A stretch of 64,000 bases of DNA, taken from NCBI GenBank assembly GCA_022799755.1, contig JAAWOU010000001.1, positions 1-64,000 on the forward strand, in the 5' to 3' direction. The notes under the pieces were generated by a model. It was not told where the DNA came from and searched no databases. It saw nothing but the letters and a program-made list of their open reading frames with translations. Below, piece after piece: positions 25,842-39,813 of the stretch; positions within the stretch are counted from its first letter, which is position 1, and the number at the start of each line of letters is the position of its first letter. Source of the stretch: Lachnospiraceae bacterium. GTDB taxonomy: Bacteria > Bacillota > Clostridia > Lachnospirales > Lachnospiraceae. Both the position numbers and the translations under genes were made by a program.

Positions 25842-27032
25842 TTACCTCTTTTTCAACAAATTACAAAGGCGCTTTGCCGCCTCTTTGGTTTCTTCCGGAT
25901 TTCCAAAGGTGGAGAACCGAAAATATCCTTTCCCGCACGCGCCGAACCCCTCCCCCGGGATACCGACTACCTGAATTTCCTTCAGCAGATAGTCGAAAAA
26001 CCCCCAGCCGCTCATTCCGTCGGGACATTTCATCCAGAGATAGGGCGCATTTTTACCGCCTGTATACCAGATGCCGGCTTCTTCCAATGCTTTCATAAAA
26101 CAAGCGGCATTTTCTTTATAGATCCGCAGATTGTCGTGAATCTGTCTTTGGCCTTCCGGTGTAAATACCGCCAAAGCTCCTTTTTGCAGGATATAGGAAA
26201 CGCCGTTTGTCCTGGTCTCACGATTGCGCGCCCACATTTCATTGAGATTCATACCGCCCCGGATCAGATTGCGGGGCACCACTGTATAGCCCACCCGAGT
26301 ACCCGTAAACCCTGCCGTTTTGGAAAGGGAACAGATTTCGATGGCGCATCTGTCTGCGCCGCTCAGCTCGTAAATGCTGTGAGGGATCTCTTTATCTTCT
26401 ATAAAGATTTCGTATGCAGCGTCAAACAGGATAACCGCACCGATTTCATTTGCGAAGTCCACCCAGGCCTGCAGCCCGCTGCGGCTGAAAGCGGCGCCGG
26501 TGGGATTGTTGGGAGAACAGATATAGAGGATGTCAGCCTTTGCTTTTTCACATGGTTCGGGCAGGAAGCCGTTTTCCTCTCCGGACGACAAGTGAATAAT
26601 CTCTCTCCCCGCGAGAAGATTGGTATCCACATACTCCGGATATGCAGGCTCTATCACCATAACGCTGTTATCCCGCTCAAACAGTTCAAGAATATCGCCG
26701 AGATCGTCGCAGGCGCCGCTGGAAACAAAGATTTCATGCTCCTCCCTCTCAATGCCCCTGTTCCGATAATGCTCCGCAATGGCTTTCCGAAGCGCAGGAT
26801 CGCCGGCCTCCGGCATATACCCATGGAAAGTGGCCGCGTTCCCCTGCTCCTCAACGGCAGCGTGCAGTGCCTGAATCACCGCCGGACAAAGGGGCAGGGA
26901 TACATCCCCCACGCCCATTTTAAGCACCTTTTTACCGGCGTTTGAGATGAGATATTCCTCTGTCTTTCTGTAGATGGTGTTAAACAGATAGGCATCTTTT
27001 AAGTCCCCGTATCTTGTATTGGGCTTCAGCAT
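25842..27032 (-). CDS. dapL: LL-diaminopimelate aminotransferase
   Basis: A 396-aa PLP-dependent class I/II aminotransferase that converts tetrahydrodipicolinate plus glutamate to LL-diaminopimelate in one step. Seen: NTRYGDLKDAYLFNTI and MGVGDVSLPLCPAVIQAL at the N-terminus, characteristic of DapL; PLP lysine in SLSKTAGFTGTRVGY; SPNNPTGAAF. The start at 27032 follows an AAGGAG site at 8 nt; the longer frame overlaps purF and is rejected. It lies 34 nt after purF. Glutamate as donor ties it to the nitrogen operon. Confidence 0.9.
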   Translation of the reverse strand: MLKPNTRYGDLKDAYLFNTIYRKTEEYLISNAGKKVLKMGVGDVSLPLCPAVIQALHAAVEEQGNAATFHGYMPEAGDPALRKAIAEHYRNRGIEREEHEIFVSSGACDDLGDILELFERDNSVMVIEPAYPEYVDTNLLAGREIIHLSSGEENGFLPEPCEKAKADILYICSPNNPTGAAFSRSGLQAWVDFANEIGAVILFDAAYEIFIEDKEIPHSIYELSGADRCAIEICSLSKTAGFTGTRVGYTVVPRNLIRGGMNLNEMWARNRETRTNGVSYILQKGALAVFTPEGQRQIHDNLRIYKENAACFMKALEEAGIWYTGGKNAPYLWMKCPDGMSGWGFFDYLLKEIQVVGIPGEGFGACGKGYFRFSTFGNPEETKEAAKRLCNLLKKR

Positions 27033-27066
27033 TGTTTGTCTTCTCCTTCTCAGTGAATCTCTGTCT

Positions 27067-32218
<5,152 letters not shown>

Positions 32219-32365
32219 CCTATCCTCTCCTTTTCCGTTCCGGATTTTTGATTACAAACGCCGCAAATGCGCCGCGTCAGCGACAAACGTCCATTGCATT
32301 TGCGTGCGCATCCCCCGGAGGGTTTTGTCATTATAGAACATATAGAGCAAACTTTCCTATATGAC

Positions 32366-32408
32366 AAAAAAACGGTGTCTTCGAGCACTTACACTCAAAG
32401 ACGCCGTT
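32366..32408 (-). terminator. Terminator-like hairpin in the glnN leader
   Basis: On the minus strand the arms AACGGCGTCTTTGAG (32408-32394) and CTCGAAGACACCGTT (32385-32371) pair over 15 positions with two G:U pairs, 8-nt loop, followed by seven T in the overlapping end. It lies right after the predicted transcription start and ~150 nt before glnN, so it looks like an attenuator that must be read through for operon expression. Confidence 0.65.
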
Positions 32409-32423
32409 GCCTTTACGCTATCC

Positions 32424-32452
32424 GTTATACACCTGTAAGTTTTCTTTGTCAA
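32424..32452 (-). promoter_or_regulatory. Promoter of the glnN operon
   Basis: Minus-strand TTGACA (32452-32447), 17-nt spacer, TATAAC (32429-32424). Divergent from the plus-strand promoter 46 nt away. Confidence 0.75.
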
Positions 32453-32497
32453 CCCTTTTTTTGTTTTTTAGGTGAATTCAAACTTTAATGTTTCACC

Positions 32498-32526
32498 TTG
32501 ACAAAGTACAGGTTTCGGAGTATGAT
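32498..32526 (+). promoter_or_regulatory. Promoter of the glutamate synthase remnant/glnA unit
   Basis: TTGACA (32498-32503), 17-nt spacer, TATGAT (32521-32526). Near-consensus. The following long hairpin would begin within about 5-10 nt of the transcript start. Confidence 0.75.
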
Positions 32527-32536
32527 ACTCGTAAAT

Positions 32537-32604
32537 GAGCAAAGGCGTTCATTTTGGTGCAGACAGATACTGGGGGATCTGCGCCGAAATGAACGCCTTT
32601 GCTC
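32537..32604 (+). promoter_or_regulatory. Long leader hairpin
   Basis: Arms of 27 nt (32537-32563 and 32578-32604) pair throughout with two G:U pairs around a 14-nt loop. Arms begin GAGCAAAGGCGTTC. There is no clean T-run after it (TATTCTATTTT), so it is a leader structure more than a strong terminator. The position mirrors the glnN leader hairpin. Confidence 0.6.
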
Positions 32605-32636
32605 TATTCTATTTTCCCGAAAGGCAGGGTACCCAT

Positions 32637-32810
32637 ATGAAACTGGAAGGACAGTACGAATCCCCTCCGGATGTGCCATCGCCGCCGTCATTTCCTGTGA
32701 GGGAAACCGAATGTCCGGCGGAACGATCGCCAATGCCATGAAGCCCATGCACGATCGTTCCAACGGACTGGGCGGCGGTTTTGCCGGTTACGGCCTTTAT
32801 CGCTCCTTGC
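32637..32810 (+). pseudogene. Glutamate synthase glutaminase-domain remnant
   Basis: In frame with 32672, the sequence reads IPSGCAIAAVISCEGNRMSG and then AMKPMHDRSNGLGGGFAGYG. This is the beginning of the class II glutaminase subunit of the three-part (archaeal-type) glutamate synthase, including the likely nucleophile Cys. The only nearby ATG with upstream context (32637) is in a different frame, and after ~45 codons the similarity ends and joins the FMN-domain remnant. Confidence 0.7.
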
Positions 32811-33092
32811 CCGGCTCTGGGCTGCCATCTCTGCCGCACCTGCCAAAGCGGTAAATGTAACTGGGGCATCGCAACCCAGCGTCCCGAACTTGTAGCACGC
32901 CTGGATCCCCATACGGGCAGCAAGCGTCTTATCAACCTGATGAATGCCTGGCGGCATGAGATCAAGGAACTGATGGGCGGTATGGGAATCAATTCCATCG
33001 AATCCCTCCGGGGCAATCGCCTGATGCTCCGGGGAATCGGCATGACAGACAAAGAACTTGAGATCCTGGGCATCTCCCAGGCGGGAGAGTGA
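32805..33092 (+). pseudogene. Glutamate synthase FMN-domain remnant
   Basis: The frame ending at 33092 reads ALGCHLCRTCQSGKCNWGIA, then LVARLDPHTGSKRLINLMNA and ELMGGMGINSIESLRGNRL, the very C-terminus of the FMN/Fe-S synthase subunit, including its cysteine cluster. Around 400 residues that should precede it are missing, and the fragment joins directly to the glutaminase remnant in another frame. Confidence 0.75.
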
Positions 33093-33142
33093 CCGCACAT
33101 AAAAATCCCATAGAAAAAACGGTAAAGGTGTGGTATCATATG

Positions 33143-33638
33143 ATGTTAGTAAACGCAAAAAATCTCCATTACAGAGCTTTAAACGAAGCCCTCCGCAAAG
33201 CCGCCCATGACTGCGCTGTCACCGACTGCTGCGGGCAGTGCTATATTGCAGCCGGGATGTCCGATAAAAGCATTACGATCAGCGGCGTTCCGGGCAATGC
33301 CCTGGGCGCTTATCTAAACGGCACCGTCATTACGGTCAATGCAAATGCCCAGGAGGCCGTAGGCGATACCATGAATGCAGGCATAATCGTGGTTCATGGC
33401 AATATCAGGGATGCACGGCGGGAAAATGTTCCTGCGTTCTGACTGCAGGAATATAAGGTTCCCAAGTCAGGTGACTGCCCGTGCCGCAGACGAAACCGAT
33501 AGGGAAGAAGTAAAAGCGTATGTGTCCGAATACTGCGATTTATTCGGTTATGACATTCGTGAAGTGTTGTCTTCGCCCTTTACTGTCATTACCCCTGACA
33601 GCAAAAGTCCCTACAGGCAGATGTATGTGGCAAACTAA
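33143..33638 (+). pseudogene. Glutamate synthase GXGXG-domain gene, internally deleted
   Basis: From 33140/33143 one frame reads NAKNLHYRALNEALRKAAHD to GDTMNAGIIVVHGN, the N-terminal half of the GXGXG (alpha) subunit. At ~33395 the frame changes and continues SGMHGGKMFLRSDCRNIRFP to SSPFTVITPDSKSPYRQMYV, the C-terminal half. The repeats that normally lie between (roughly 60 residues) are absent, so a deletion with frameshift has inactivated the gene. Confidence 0.78.
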
Positions 33639-33766
33639 ACTGCAGATCGCCGGACTTTATGGCAGGAAAAGAAGCAAAGGTATCCTGCCGGCAGCCTGCG
33701 GTGGGAATTTGAGGCAAGTTTTACTGGTGTGTGGTATCAATCACGGAAAGGAAAAGGGTAGATTGT

Positions 33767-35017
33767 ATGAAATATTCAAGGGAAGAGGTAATGCAGTACG
33801 TCAGAGAGGAAGATGTGAAATTTATCCGTCTTGCCTTTTGCGATGTGTTTGGCAGACAGAAGAATATATCTATTATGGCGGAGGAACTTCCCCGTGCCTT
33901 TGAATACGGAATTGCCTTTGACGCCTCCGCCATCGCAGGCTTCGGCGATGAAACAAGATGCGATCTGCTGCTCCATCCCGATGCGGAAACCTTAATGCCG
34001 CTTCCCTGGCGTCCGGAACACGGACGGGTGGTGCGAATGTTCTGCAGTATCTCCCATCCGGACGGCAGGCCATTTGAATGCGACACCCGCAGTTTACTGA
34101 AAAAGGCCATGGACGATGCCGGGAAAGCAGGATTTGCGTTCCTGTTCGGCGCTGAGCAGGAGTTCTATCTCTTTCGGTTAGATGAATGGGGCAGGCCCAC
34201 TAAAATCCCCTATGACGAAGCAGGATATATGGACATAGCGCCTGAAGACCAGGGGGAAAACATACGCCGTGAAATATGTCTCACCCTGGAGCAGATGGGC
34301 ATTCACCCCGAAAGCTCCCATCACGAGGAGGGGCCGGGACAGAATGAAATTGACTTTCGCTATTCCGATGCCATCACCGCAGCAGACAATGCTATGACAT
34401 TTCAGACAGTGGTAAGGACCGTTGCCCACCGGAACGGCCTGTACGCGGATTTTTCTGCCAAGCCTCTTGATCATGCGCCGGGAAACGGATTTCATATCAA
34501 TATCTCTGTAAGGCCCAATGAAAATGATGGAAATCTTTCTCATGTGATCGCCGGTATTCTTGAGAAAGTGGAAGAAATGACCGCATTCCTAAACCCGACC
34601 GAAAATTCCTACAAACGTTTCGGACAGAATAAGGCTCCCGGCTTTCTTTCCTGGTCACATGAAAACCGCTCTCAACTGATCCGTATTCCGGCCTCCGTAG
34701 GAGAATATTACAGGGCAGAACTTCGGTCTCCCGATCCTGCCGCAAATCCCTATCTGGCATTTGCGCTGATGATTTATGCCGGTCTCTACGGACTGCAAAA
34801 CAAACCGGACCTGCCGGAGGCTGCGGACATCAATCTGTATAAAGCCGATGCCGAAACCCTGGCAAAGTTCAGGAAACTGCCCGAAGATCTGCGTTGGGCG
34901 CGCAAAATCGCAGCTGAAAGTGAGTTCCTCAAAGCCCATGTGCCAGCGGCAATCCTGGACATCTACTGCAATCAGCCAAATTCCCCGCAGCAAGCCGGCG
35001 GGACATCAAGTTTGTAG
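33767..35017 (+). CDS. glnA: Glutamine synthetase type I
   Basis: A 416-aa GSI. Seen: GAEQEFYLF, EEGPGQNEIDF, NGFHINIS (ATP/glutamate site), NKAPGFLSWSHENRSQLIRIP and YYRAELRSPDPAANPYL. The ATG at 33767 has a GGAAAAGGG site. The C-terminus stops at CNQPNSPQQAGGTSSL, where family members usually continue another ~25 residues after the last helix, so the end may be frameshifted. It lies directly after the collapsed glutamate synthase genes, the usual clostridial order. A second, type III synthetase is divergently encoded. Confidence 0.88.
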   Translation: MKYSREEVMQYVREEDVKFIRLAFCDVFGRQKNISIMAEELPRAFEYGIAFDASAIAGFGDETRCDLLLHPDAETLMPLPWRPEHGRVVRMFCSISHPDGRPFECDTRSLLKKAMDDAGKAGFAFLFGAEQEFYLFRLDEWGRPTKIPYDEAGYMDIAPEDQGENIRREICLTLEQMGIHPESSHHEEGPGQNEIDFRYSDAITAADNAMTFQTVVRTVAHRNGLYADFSAKPLDHAPGNGFHINISVRPNENDGNLSHVIAGILEKVEEMTAFLNPTENSYKRFGQNKAPGFLSWSHENRSQLIRIPASVGEYYRAELRSPDPAANPYLAFALMIYAGLYGLQNKPDLPEAADINLYKADAETLAKFRKLPEDLRWARKIAAESEFLKAHVPAAILDIYCNQPNSPQQAGGTSSL

Positions 35018-35149
35018 CGCTGCAGGAGTATTCGTCCCCGGGGGGCATCGCCAATGTGCGCAATCCAGTCTTCGGCTGGATTTAAGCAGAGCACTTGGCT
35101 CATTGCCCGCGGGAATAAATGGATCCGGCCGAAAAAGGAGGCGTACAAA

Positions 35150-35743
35150 ATGAGTCTAAAAGAACAGATATACAGTGTTCTGATCGTTTCTGCGGCAGAG
35201 AGTCTAAACACCGCTCTCACCGCGCTGCTCCCCGAATCCAAGTACGCGCCTGTTCATGTGGTCTCAAACATCAGTGCCGCGAAAAGAGCCTTTGCCCAAC
35301 GGGCATACGATTATGTCATCGTCAACTCGCCCTTACCGGACGATACCGGGACAAGATTCGCCATAGACGCATGTCGTTCAAGAGGAACCGTAGTCCTGCT
35401 GATGGTTCGCGGGGAACTTCACGCAGAGCTATACGACAAGGTGGCCGAACACGGCGTTTTCACACTCCCGAAGCCAATCTCCCGGCAGACAATCATGACA
35501 GCGCTGGGCTGGATGTCAAGCGCAAGAGAACGGCTTCGCAAAGCAGAGAAGAAAACCCTCTCCATCGAGGAGAAAATGGAAGAAATCCGCATTGTAAACC
35601 GTGCAAAGTGGCTTTTAATAAGCGAGAGCAAGATGGACGAACCGAATGCGCACCGCTACATAGAAAAACAGGCCATGGACCGCTGTGTCTCCAAACGTGA
35701 GATTGCGGCGGAAATCATCAGGACATATTCATCAGAACCATAA
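35150..35743 (+). CDS. ANTAR-domain regulator with degenerate receiver
   Basis: A 197-aa protein: a receiver-like domain (residues ~8-125) and a coiled linker leading to an ANTAR domain (~140-195, NRAKWLLISESKMDEPNAHR, then EIAAEII). ANTAR domains bind paired RNA hairpins and prevent termination. In the receiver, the phospho-acceptor position is Asn59 (VIVNSPLPDD) and the acidic pair is replaced by SAAE, so phosphorylation is unlikely; the conserved Lys in LPKPIS remains. The ATG at 35150 has an AAAAAGGAGG site. Probable target: the hairpins in the glnN and glnA leaders. Confidence 0.87.
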   Translation: MSLKEQIYSVLIVSAAESLNTALTALLPESKYAPVHVVSNISAAKRAFAQRAYDYVIVNSPLPDDTGTRFAIDACRSRGTVVLLMVRGELHAELYDKVAEHGVFTLPKPISRQTIMTALGWMSSARERLRKAEKKTLSIEEKMEEIRIVNRAKWLLISESKMDEPNAHRYIEKQAMDRCVSKREIAAEIIRTYSSEP

Positions 35744-35781
35744 CAAAAGAGCACGAATACTGCGGGAACCTTTTGTCGTCG

Positions 35782-37023
35782 TCACATATGGCTAAATGTA
35801 GCATATTTCTCTGCCAGCTTCAGGAGCAGCTGCGTCACTTTCTCCATGTACTGCACGCTCGCAAACTCATAGCGGCTGTGGCCGTTGCCTGCGCCGTTGC
35901 AGAGGTTGGGGCAGGGAAGTCCCTGGAAAGAGAGCCTTGCGCCGTCCGTGCCGCCCCGGATGGGACTTACCACGGGCTCGCCGCCCAGTTCCCGGATGGC
36001 TTCCGAGGCATTGTCGATCAGATGCATATGGGGCTCTAAAACCTCCCACATGTTGTAATAGCTGTCCTTCATCTCCACTTCCACGGTCCCCTCCCCATAC
36101 TTCCGGTTCAGAAAGTCCGCACACTGTCTGAAGATTTCTTTCCTGTGTTCGAACAGATTCCGGTCATGGTCGCGGATGATGTAGTCCGACACCGTCCTGT
36201 CCACGGTTCCGTGGATATTGTCCAGATGGAAGAAGCCCTCCCGCCCCTGGGTGTACATGGGGTTGTCGAACACCGGAAGCAGGTTCTGGAACTCAAAGGC
36301 CACCAGCATGGAATTGATCATCCTGCCTTTGGCATCGCCGGGGTGGACGCTGCGCCCATTCACGGTAAGCTTGGCCCCTGCCGCGTTGAAAGTCTCCGCC
36401 TGCAGCCCGCCGAACCCGCCGCCGTCCACAGTGTAGGCGAAATCCGCGCCGAACAGCTTTACGTCGAAATACTTGGTCCCCTCTCCGATCTCCTCGTCCG
36501 GTGTGAAGCCGATGCGGATCTTCCCGTGCTTTATTTCCGGGTGCTGCAGCAGGTATTCGCCAGCCGCCATGATCTCCGCGATGCCGCACTTGTCGTCCCC
36601 GCCCAGGAGCGTGGTGCCGTCCGTGACGATCAGATCATGTCCCACATACTCCTCCATCTCCGGAAAATCCGCTCTCTTGAACACGATGTTCTCCGCTTCG
36701 TTCAGCACGATGTCCCCGCCGTCATAATTTTTCACGATCCACGGTTTTGTATTTGCATTGGACACTGCGGGGGACGTATCCATATGGGCGATCAGCCCCA
36801 GCACCGGCGCGCCCTCACAGCCCTCTGACGCAGGGACGGTGGCATACACATAGCAGTGCTCCCTGTCGTAGGTAATCTCCGTGGCCCCTATATCCTCCAA
36901 CTGTTGGACCAGGAGCTGTGCCAAGTCGTGCTGCTTCGCCGTGCTGGGCGATGTTCCGGTGGTCTCGTCGGACTGGGTGTCAATCTTCGTGTACTGCAAA
37001 AAGTAATCGATTGTCTTTGACAT
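35782..37023 (-). CDS. pepT: Peptidase T (tripeptide aminopeptidase)
   Basis: A 413-aa M20-family zinc exopeptidase that releases the N-terminal residue from tripeptides. Metal-site stretches: IAHMDTSP (His, Asp), LLGGDDKCGIAEI (bridging Asp), TPDEEIGEG (catalytic Glu and ligand), TVDGGGFG. PIRGGTDGARLSFQGLPCPN matches the PepT end region, though the usual His-rich NxH is here GNGHSRYEF. Cytosolic. Convergent with the ANTAR gene, only 38 nt away. Confidence 0.92.
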   Translation of the reverse strand: MSKTIDYFLQYTKIDTQSDETTGTSPSTAKQHDLAQLLVQQLEDIGATEITYDREHCYVYATVPASEGCEGAPVLGLIAHMDTSPAVSNANTKPWIVKNYDGGDIVLNEAENIVFKRADFPEMEEYVGHDLIVTDGTTLLGGDDKCGIAEIMAAGEYLLQHPEIKHGKIRIGFTPDEEIGEGTKYFDVKLFGADFAYTVDGGGFGGLQAETFNAAGAKLTVNGRSVHPGDAKGRMINSMLVAFEFQNLLPVFDNPMYTQGREGFFHLDNIHGTVDRTVSDYIIRDHDRNLFEHRKEIFRQCADFLNRKYGEGTVEVEMKDSYYNMWEVLEPHMHLIDNASEAIRELGGEPVVSPIRGGTDGARLSFQGLPCPNLCNGAGNGHSRYEFASVQYMEKVTQLLLKLAEKYATFSHM

Positions 37024-37178
37024 GTTTGTTGACCTCTCTTTTCTGCGTTTCTGCGGGTGCGTATTGCCGCTGCCCGGGCTTTCTGCATTATTTGACTCCC
37101 ATCATACCACAAATCATTGTTTATCACAATGGCACATTCCTGTCTGGACATTTTTGGGGGTTATTTTTCGATTAGTTT

Positions 37179-38687
37179 CTAGCGTGTCTCCCCCGGCACC
37201 GGATAGTCCCGGATCTCCCGGCACGCCTTTCCCGAAAGCGCCAGCACGCAGATCAGGTTCGGCACCGCCATCAGGGCATTGCAGATATCCGAGAAATTCC
37301 ACACGGTCTCCAGCGAGCAGATGCAGCCGAGAAATGCCGCCAGCCCGTAGGCGAACCGATACCACAGATTGTACTTGGTCCGGCCCCCCATGAGGAATTC
37401 AAAGGCTTTCTCCCCCTGATAGGCCCAGCCTATCACCGTTGCAAAGGCGAACAGGGCGATGCAGACGCTGATGAAGCTCCCTCCCCAGTCCCCCAGGGCG
37501 GTGCGGAAAGCTGCCAGCGTCAGCGCCGTGCCGGTCAGGGGCTGCCCGTCTGCGCCCGTGCTCCCCAGCACACCGGATGCAGCGAAAGCCAGCCCTGTAA
37601 TCGTGCAGACAACCACCGTGTCCAGAAACACCCCCGTCATGCTGATGCAGCCCTGCTTTATGTAGTCCTCCGTATCCGCCGCCGCGGCCGTGATGCCGGA
37701 GGCCCCCAGCCCAGCCTCATTGGAGAAGATACCTCTGGATACGCCCCAGCGCAGCGACTGGAACGCGGTGGCCGTGACGCTGCCAAATATGCCACCGGAC
37801 ACGGCCTGAGGGCAGAAAGCTGCCGTCAGGATTCCGCCTACGGCCACCGGCACATTTCTCCAATGTACCAGTATCACGGCAAAGGCGCCGCACAGATAGA
37901 AGACGCCCATAAAAGGCACCAACACCTGGGTCACTTTCCCGATGACGCCGATGCCTCCGATCACCACCAGAACGGTGAGGATCGTCAGGAAAAGCCCTGT
38001 CTTCGCCTTTGGCAGGCCGAAAGCCACCCACATGGCGTCCGCGATGGAATTGGACTGGGTCATGTTTCCCATGCCGAAAGAGGCCGTCACTGCGAACAGG
38101 GCGAAGAGGAATCCCAACATTCTGCCAAACCTCCGGTTCGGAAACCCGCGCAGACAGGTGTACATGGGACCTCCCGCAATCTCCCCTCTGTCGTTCCTGC
38201 CCCTGTACTTAACCGCCAGCATGCTCTCCGTGAGTTTGGTGGCCAGCCCTATGATGCTGGTTGCCACCATCCAGAACAGCGCCCCCGGCCCGCCCAGTAC
38301 CATGGCCGATGCCACACCCACGATATTTCCGATGCCAAGGGTGGTGGCCAGCTCCGTGGTCAGAGAAGACAGGGAGGATATCTTTCCGCTCTGTCCTCCC
38401 CCGGCAGTCCTGCGGCGTCTCCTCCTGCATTTCCCGTCAGCCTCCGCAGCACCCCCTTTCCCCTCTATCCCCAAAGCGCATCTGAATGCGAACCTCAGGT
38501 TTTTGACGGGGAAAAAATCCATCCGGATCATCAGATAGCATCCGCTCCCTAAAAGCAGCGCCAGCATCCACGGCCCCCAGACCAGATCGTCCAGCCACGC
38601 GATGAGATTGCCGACGACAGTTCCAAAGACGCTTCCCCCACATATCCTATGTTGAAAAAGCAACCTGCAAAAAATATTCTCCCCCAT
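37179..38687 (-). CDS. AGCS-family alanine/glycine:cation symporter
   Basis: A ~502-aa membrane transporter with about ten helices. Recognised by LTTELATTLGIGNIVGVASA, GGPMYT and SNEAGLGASGITAAAA, hallmark AGCS segments (sodium or proton:alanine). Between the second helix and the LTTELA segment lies an unusual ~25-residue insertion with six consecutive Arg (KCRRRRRRTAGGG). The start is uncertain: ATG at 38687 is chosen; the frame stays open to 38765 and overlaps the upstream gene. Possibly cotranscribed with the two-component system before it. Confidence 0.85.
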   Translation of the reverse strand: MGENIFCRLLFQHRICGGSVFGTVVGNLIAWLDDLVWGPWMLALLLGSGCYLMIRMDFFPVKNLRFAFRCALGIEGKGGAAEADGKCRRRRRRTAGGGQSGKISSLSSLTTELATTLGIGNIVGVASAMVLGGPGALFWMVATSIIGLATKLTESMLAVKYRGRNDRGEIAGGPMYTCLRGFPNRRFGRMLGFLFALFAVTASFGMGNMTQSNSIADAMWVAFGLPKAKTGLFLTILTVLVVIGGIGVIGKVTQVLVPFMGVFYLCGAFAVILVHWRNVPVAVGGILTAAFCPQAVSGGIFGSVTATAFQSLRWGVSRGIFSNEAGLGASGITAAAADTEDYIKQGCISMTGVFLDTVVVCTITGLAFAASGVLGSTGADGQPLTGTALTLAAFRTALGDWGGSFISVCIALFAFATVIGWAYQGEKAFEFLMGGRTKYNLWYRFAYGLAAFLGCICSLETVWNFSDICNALMAVPNLICVLALSGKACREIRDYPVPGETR

Positions 38688-38757
38688 CTTTATGAAAAAC
38701 CTCACCCGGCCAATTTGACCACGCTGTTTTTCTAAATATATTGGTACAGGGCGCCTT

Positions 38758-39813
38758 TTATGCAAATTCCGGAATCATTTCGTAAATCTGGCGGATTCCC
38801 ATGAGAATATCCGGTATGCCGTAAATGTACTCTGAGGCCTCTTCGGAATCATCTATGTGAATGACCATATCCAGTTTGGTATCTCCGAAAGGCAGCAGGA
38901 AATATATGGTATCATTCTCCCATACATAGTACCGCACCTTTTCACTGACATCTCTCCACTCCTCATGCATGCTGAACATTTCGTACAAAAGGGCTTCTCT
39001 TTCCTTGTTGTAGATATCGTCCTCAATGATTCCGTGATCGACGGCATAGTCTGCATTATTTGCCAATTCGTCTGCAGTCCATCCGTATTCGCCAATCATG
39101 ATATCCAGGGTCTTTGTCTCCCCGCTGTCTATGGCTTCATACATTGAGGCAAAAAATATCCACACAGCCGTGGCGCTGAGATCTCTCCAGGAAAAATTGT
39201 CTATATAATTGTGCGGCGATTCCGCTGCATTCCTTTCCGGGATGCGGTTTCCCTCTGTCTTGACGGCATAGACCGTGCCGTCCTCCGCATCGACCAGGAA
39301 CTTGAATATCACTTCGTTGTCATCCTGCATTTCTATGTACCAGAGGATAAAGTTTACGCCTTTCGTAAAGTCATTGCTGTAGATGACATACTGCTTCCAA
39401 TCCGTTATGACATATCCTACGCTCCAGGTATACGTAGGCAGCAGTCCGAGCTCAATCATATTTCCTGTCATTTCTCCATAAATTCCGTTAGAGTAAGCAT
39501 AATCCTCCATTTCACTTGTCACCGCTACCTCCTGGGAAGTGACATAAAAGGTATTGCCGGCCGACTGCCCCTCCGCATAATTTTGCATTCTCACAGCCAG
39601 AGATTCATAGGTTGTACCGAGCGCTTCCACATTTATGCTCTCCTGCCGGGTCAGAACCGTATCTTTACAGAGGATTGCGTCCTGTATCTGAAACAGTATC
39701 TGCGGTGCGAAAAAAGCCGCGGCAATAAGCACGGCCAGTATTGATACAATGACCGCATAATAGGATATGTTTTTTCTTCTCCGTTTTCGCCTGGCTGCTG
39801 TTCTATCTGCCAT
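38758..39813 (-). CDS. Membrane-anchored extracytoplasmic protein of unknown function
   Basis: A 351-aa protein with a very basic N-terminus (RRKRRRK), one membrane helix (residues ~17-40) and an acidic extracytoplasmic domain of ~310 residues. No known domain recognised. The gene overlaps the end of the sensor kinase gene by 11 nt, so it is translationally coupled to the kinase. A single-pass protein of this type encoded with a kinase could be an accessory sensor or a negative regulator. Function unassigned. Confidence 0.78.
   Translation of the reverse strand: MADRTAARRKRRRKNISYYAVIVSILAVLIAAAFFAPQILFQIQDAILCKDTVLTRQESINVEALGTTYESLAVRMQNYAEGQSAGNTFYVTSQEVAVTSEMEDYAYSNGIYGEMTGNMIELGLLPTYTWSVGYVITDWKQYVIYSNDFTKGVNFILWYIEMQDDNEVIFKFLVDAEDGTVYAVKTEGNRIPERNAAESPHNYIDNFSWRDLSATAVWIFFASMYEAIDSGETKTLDIMIGEYGWTADELANNADYAVDHGIIEDDIYNKEREALLYEMFSMHEEWRDVSEKVRYYVWENDTIYFLLPFGDTKLDMVIHIDDSEEASEYIYGIPDILMGIRQIYEMIPEFA

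Noticed and set aside
32537-32604. Simple rho-independent terminator
   Set aside because: The stem is very long but is not followed by an uninterrupted T-run, and it sits at the 5' end of a transcript, so a leader element is more likely.
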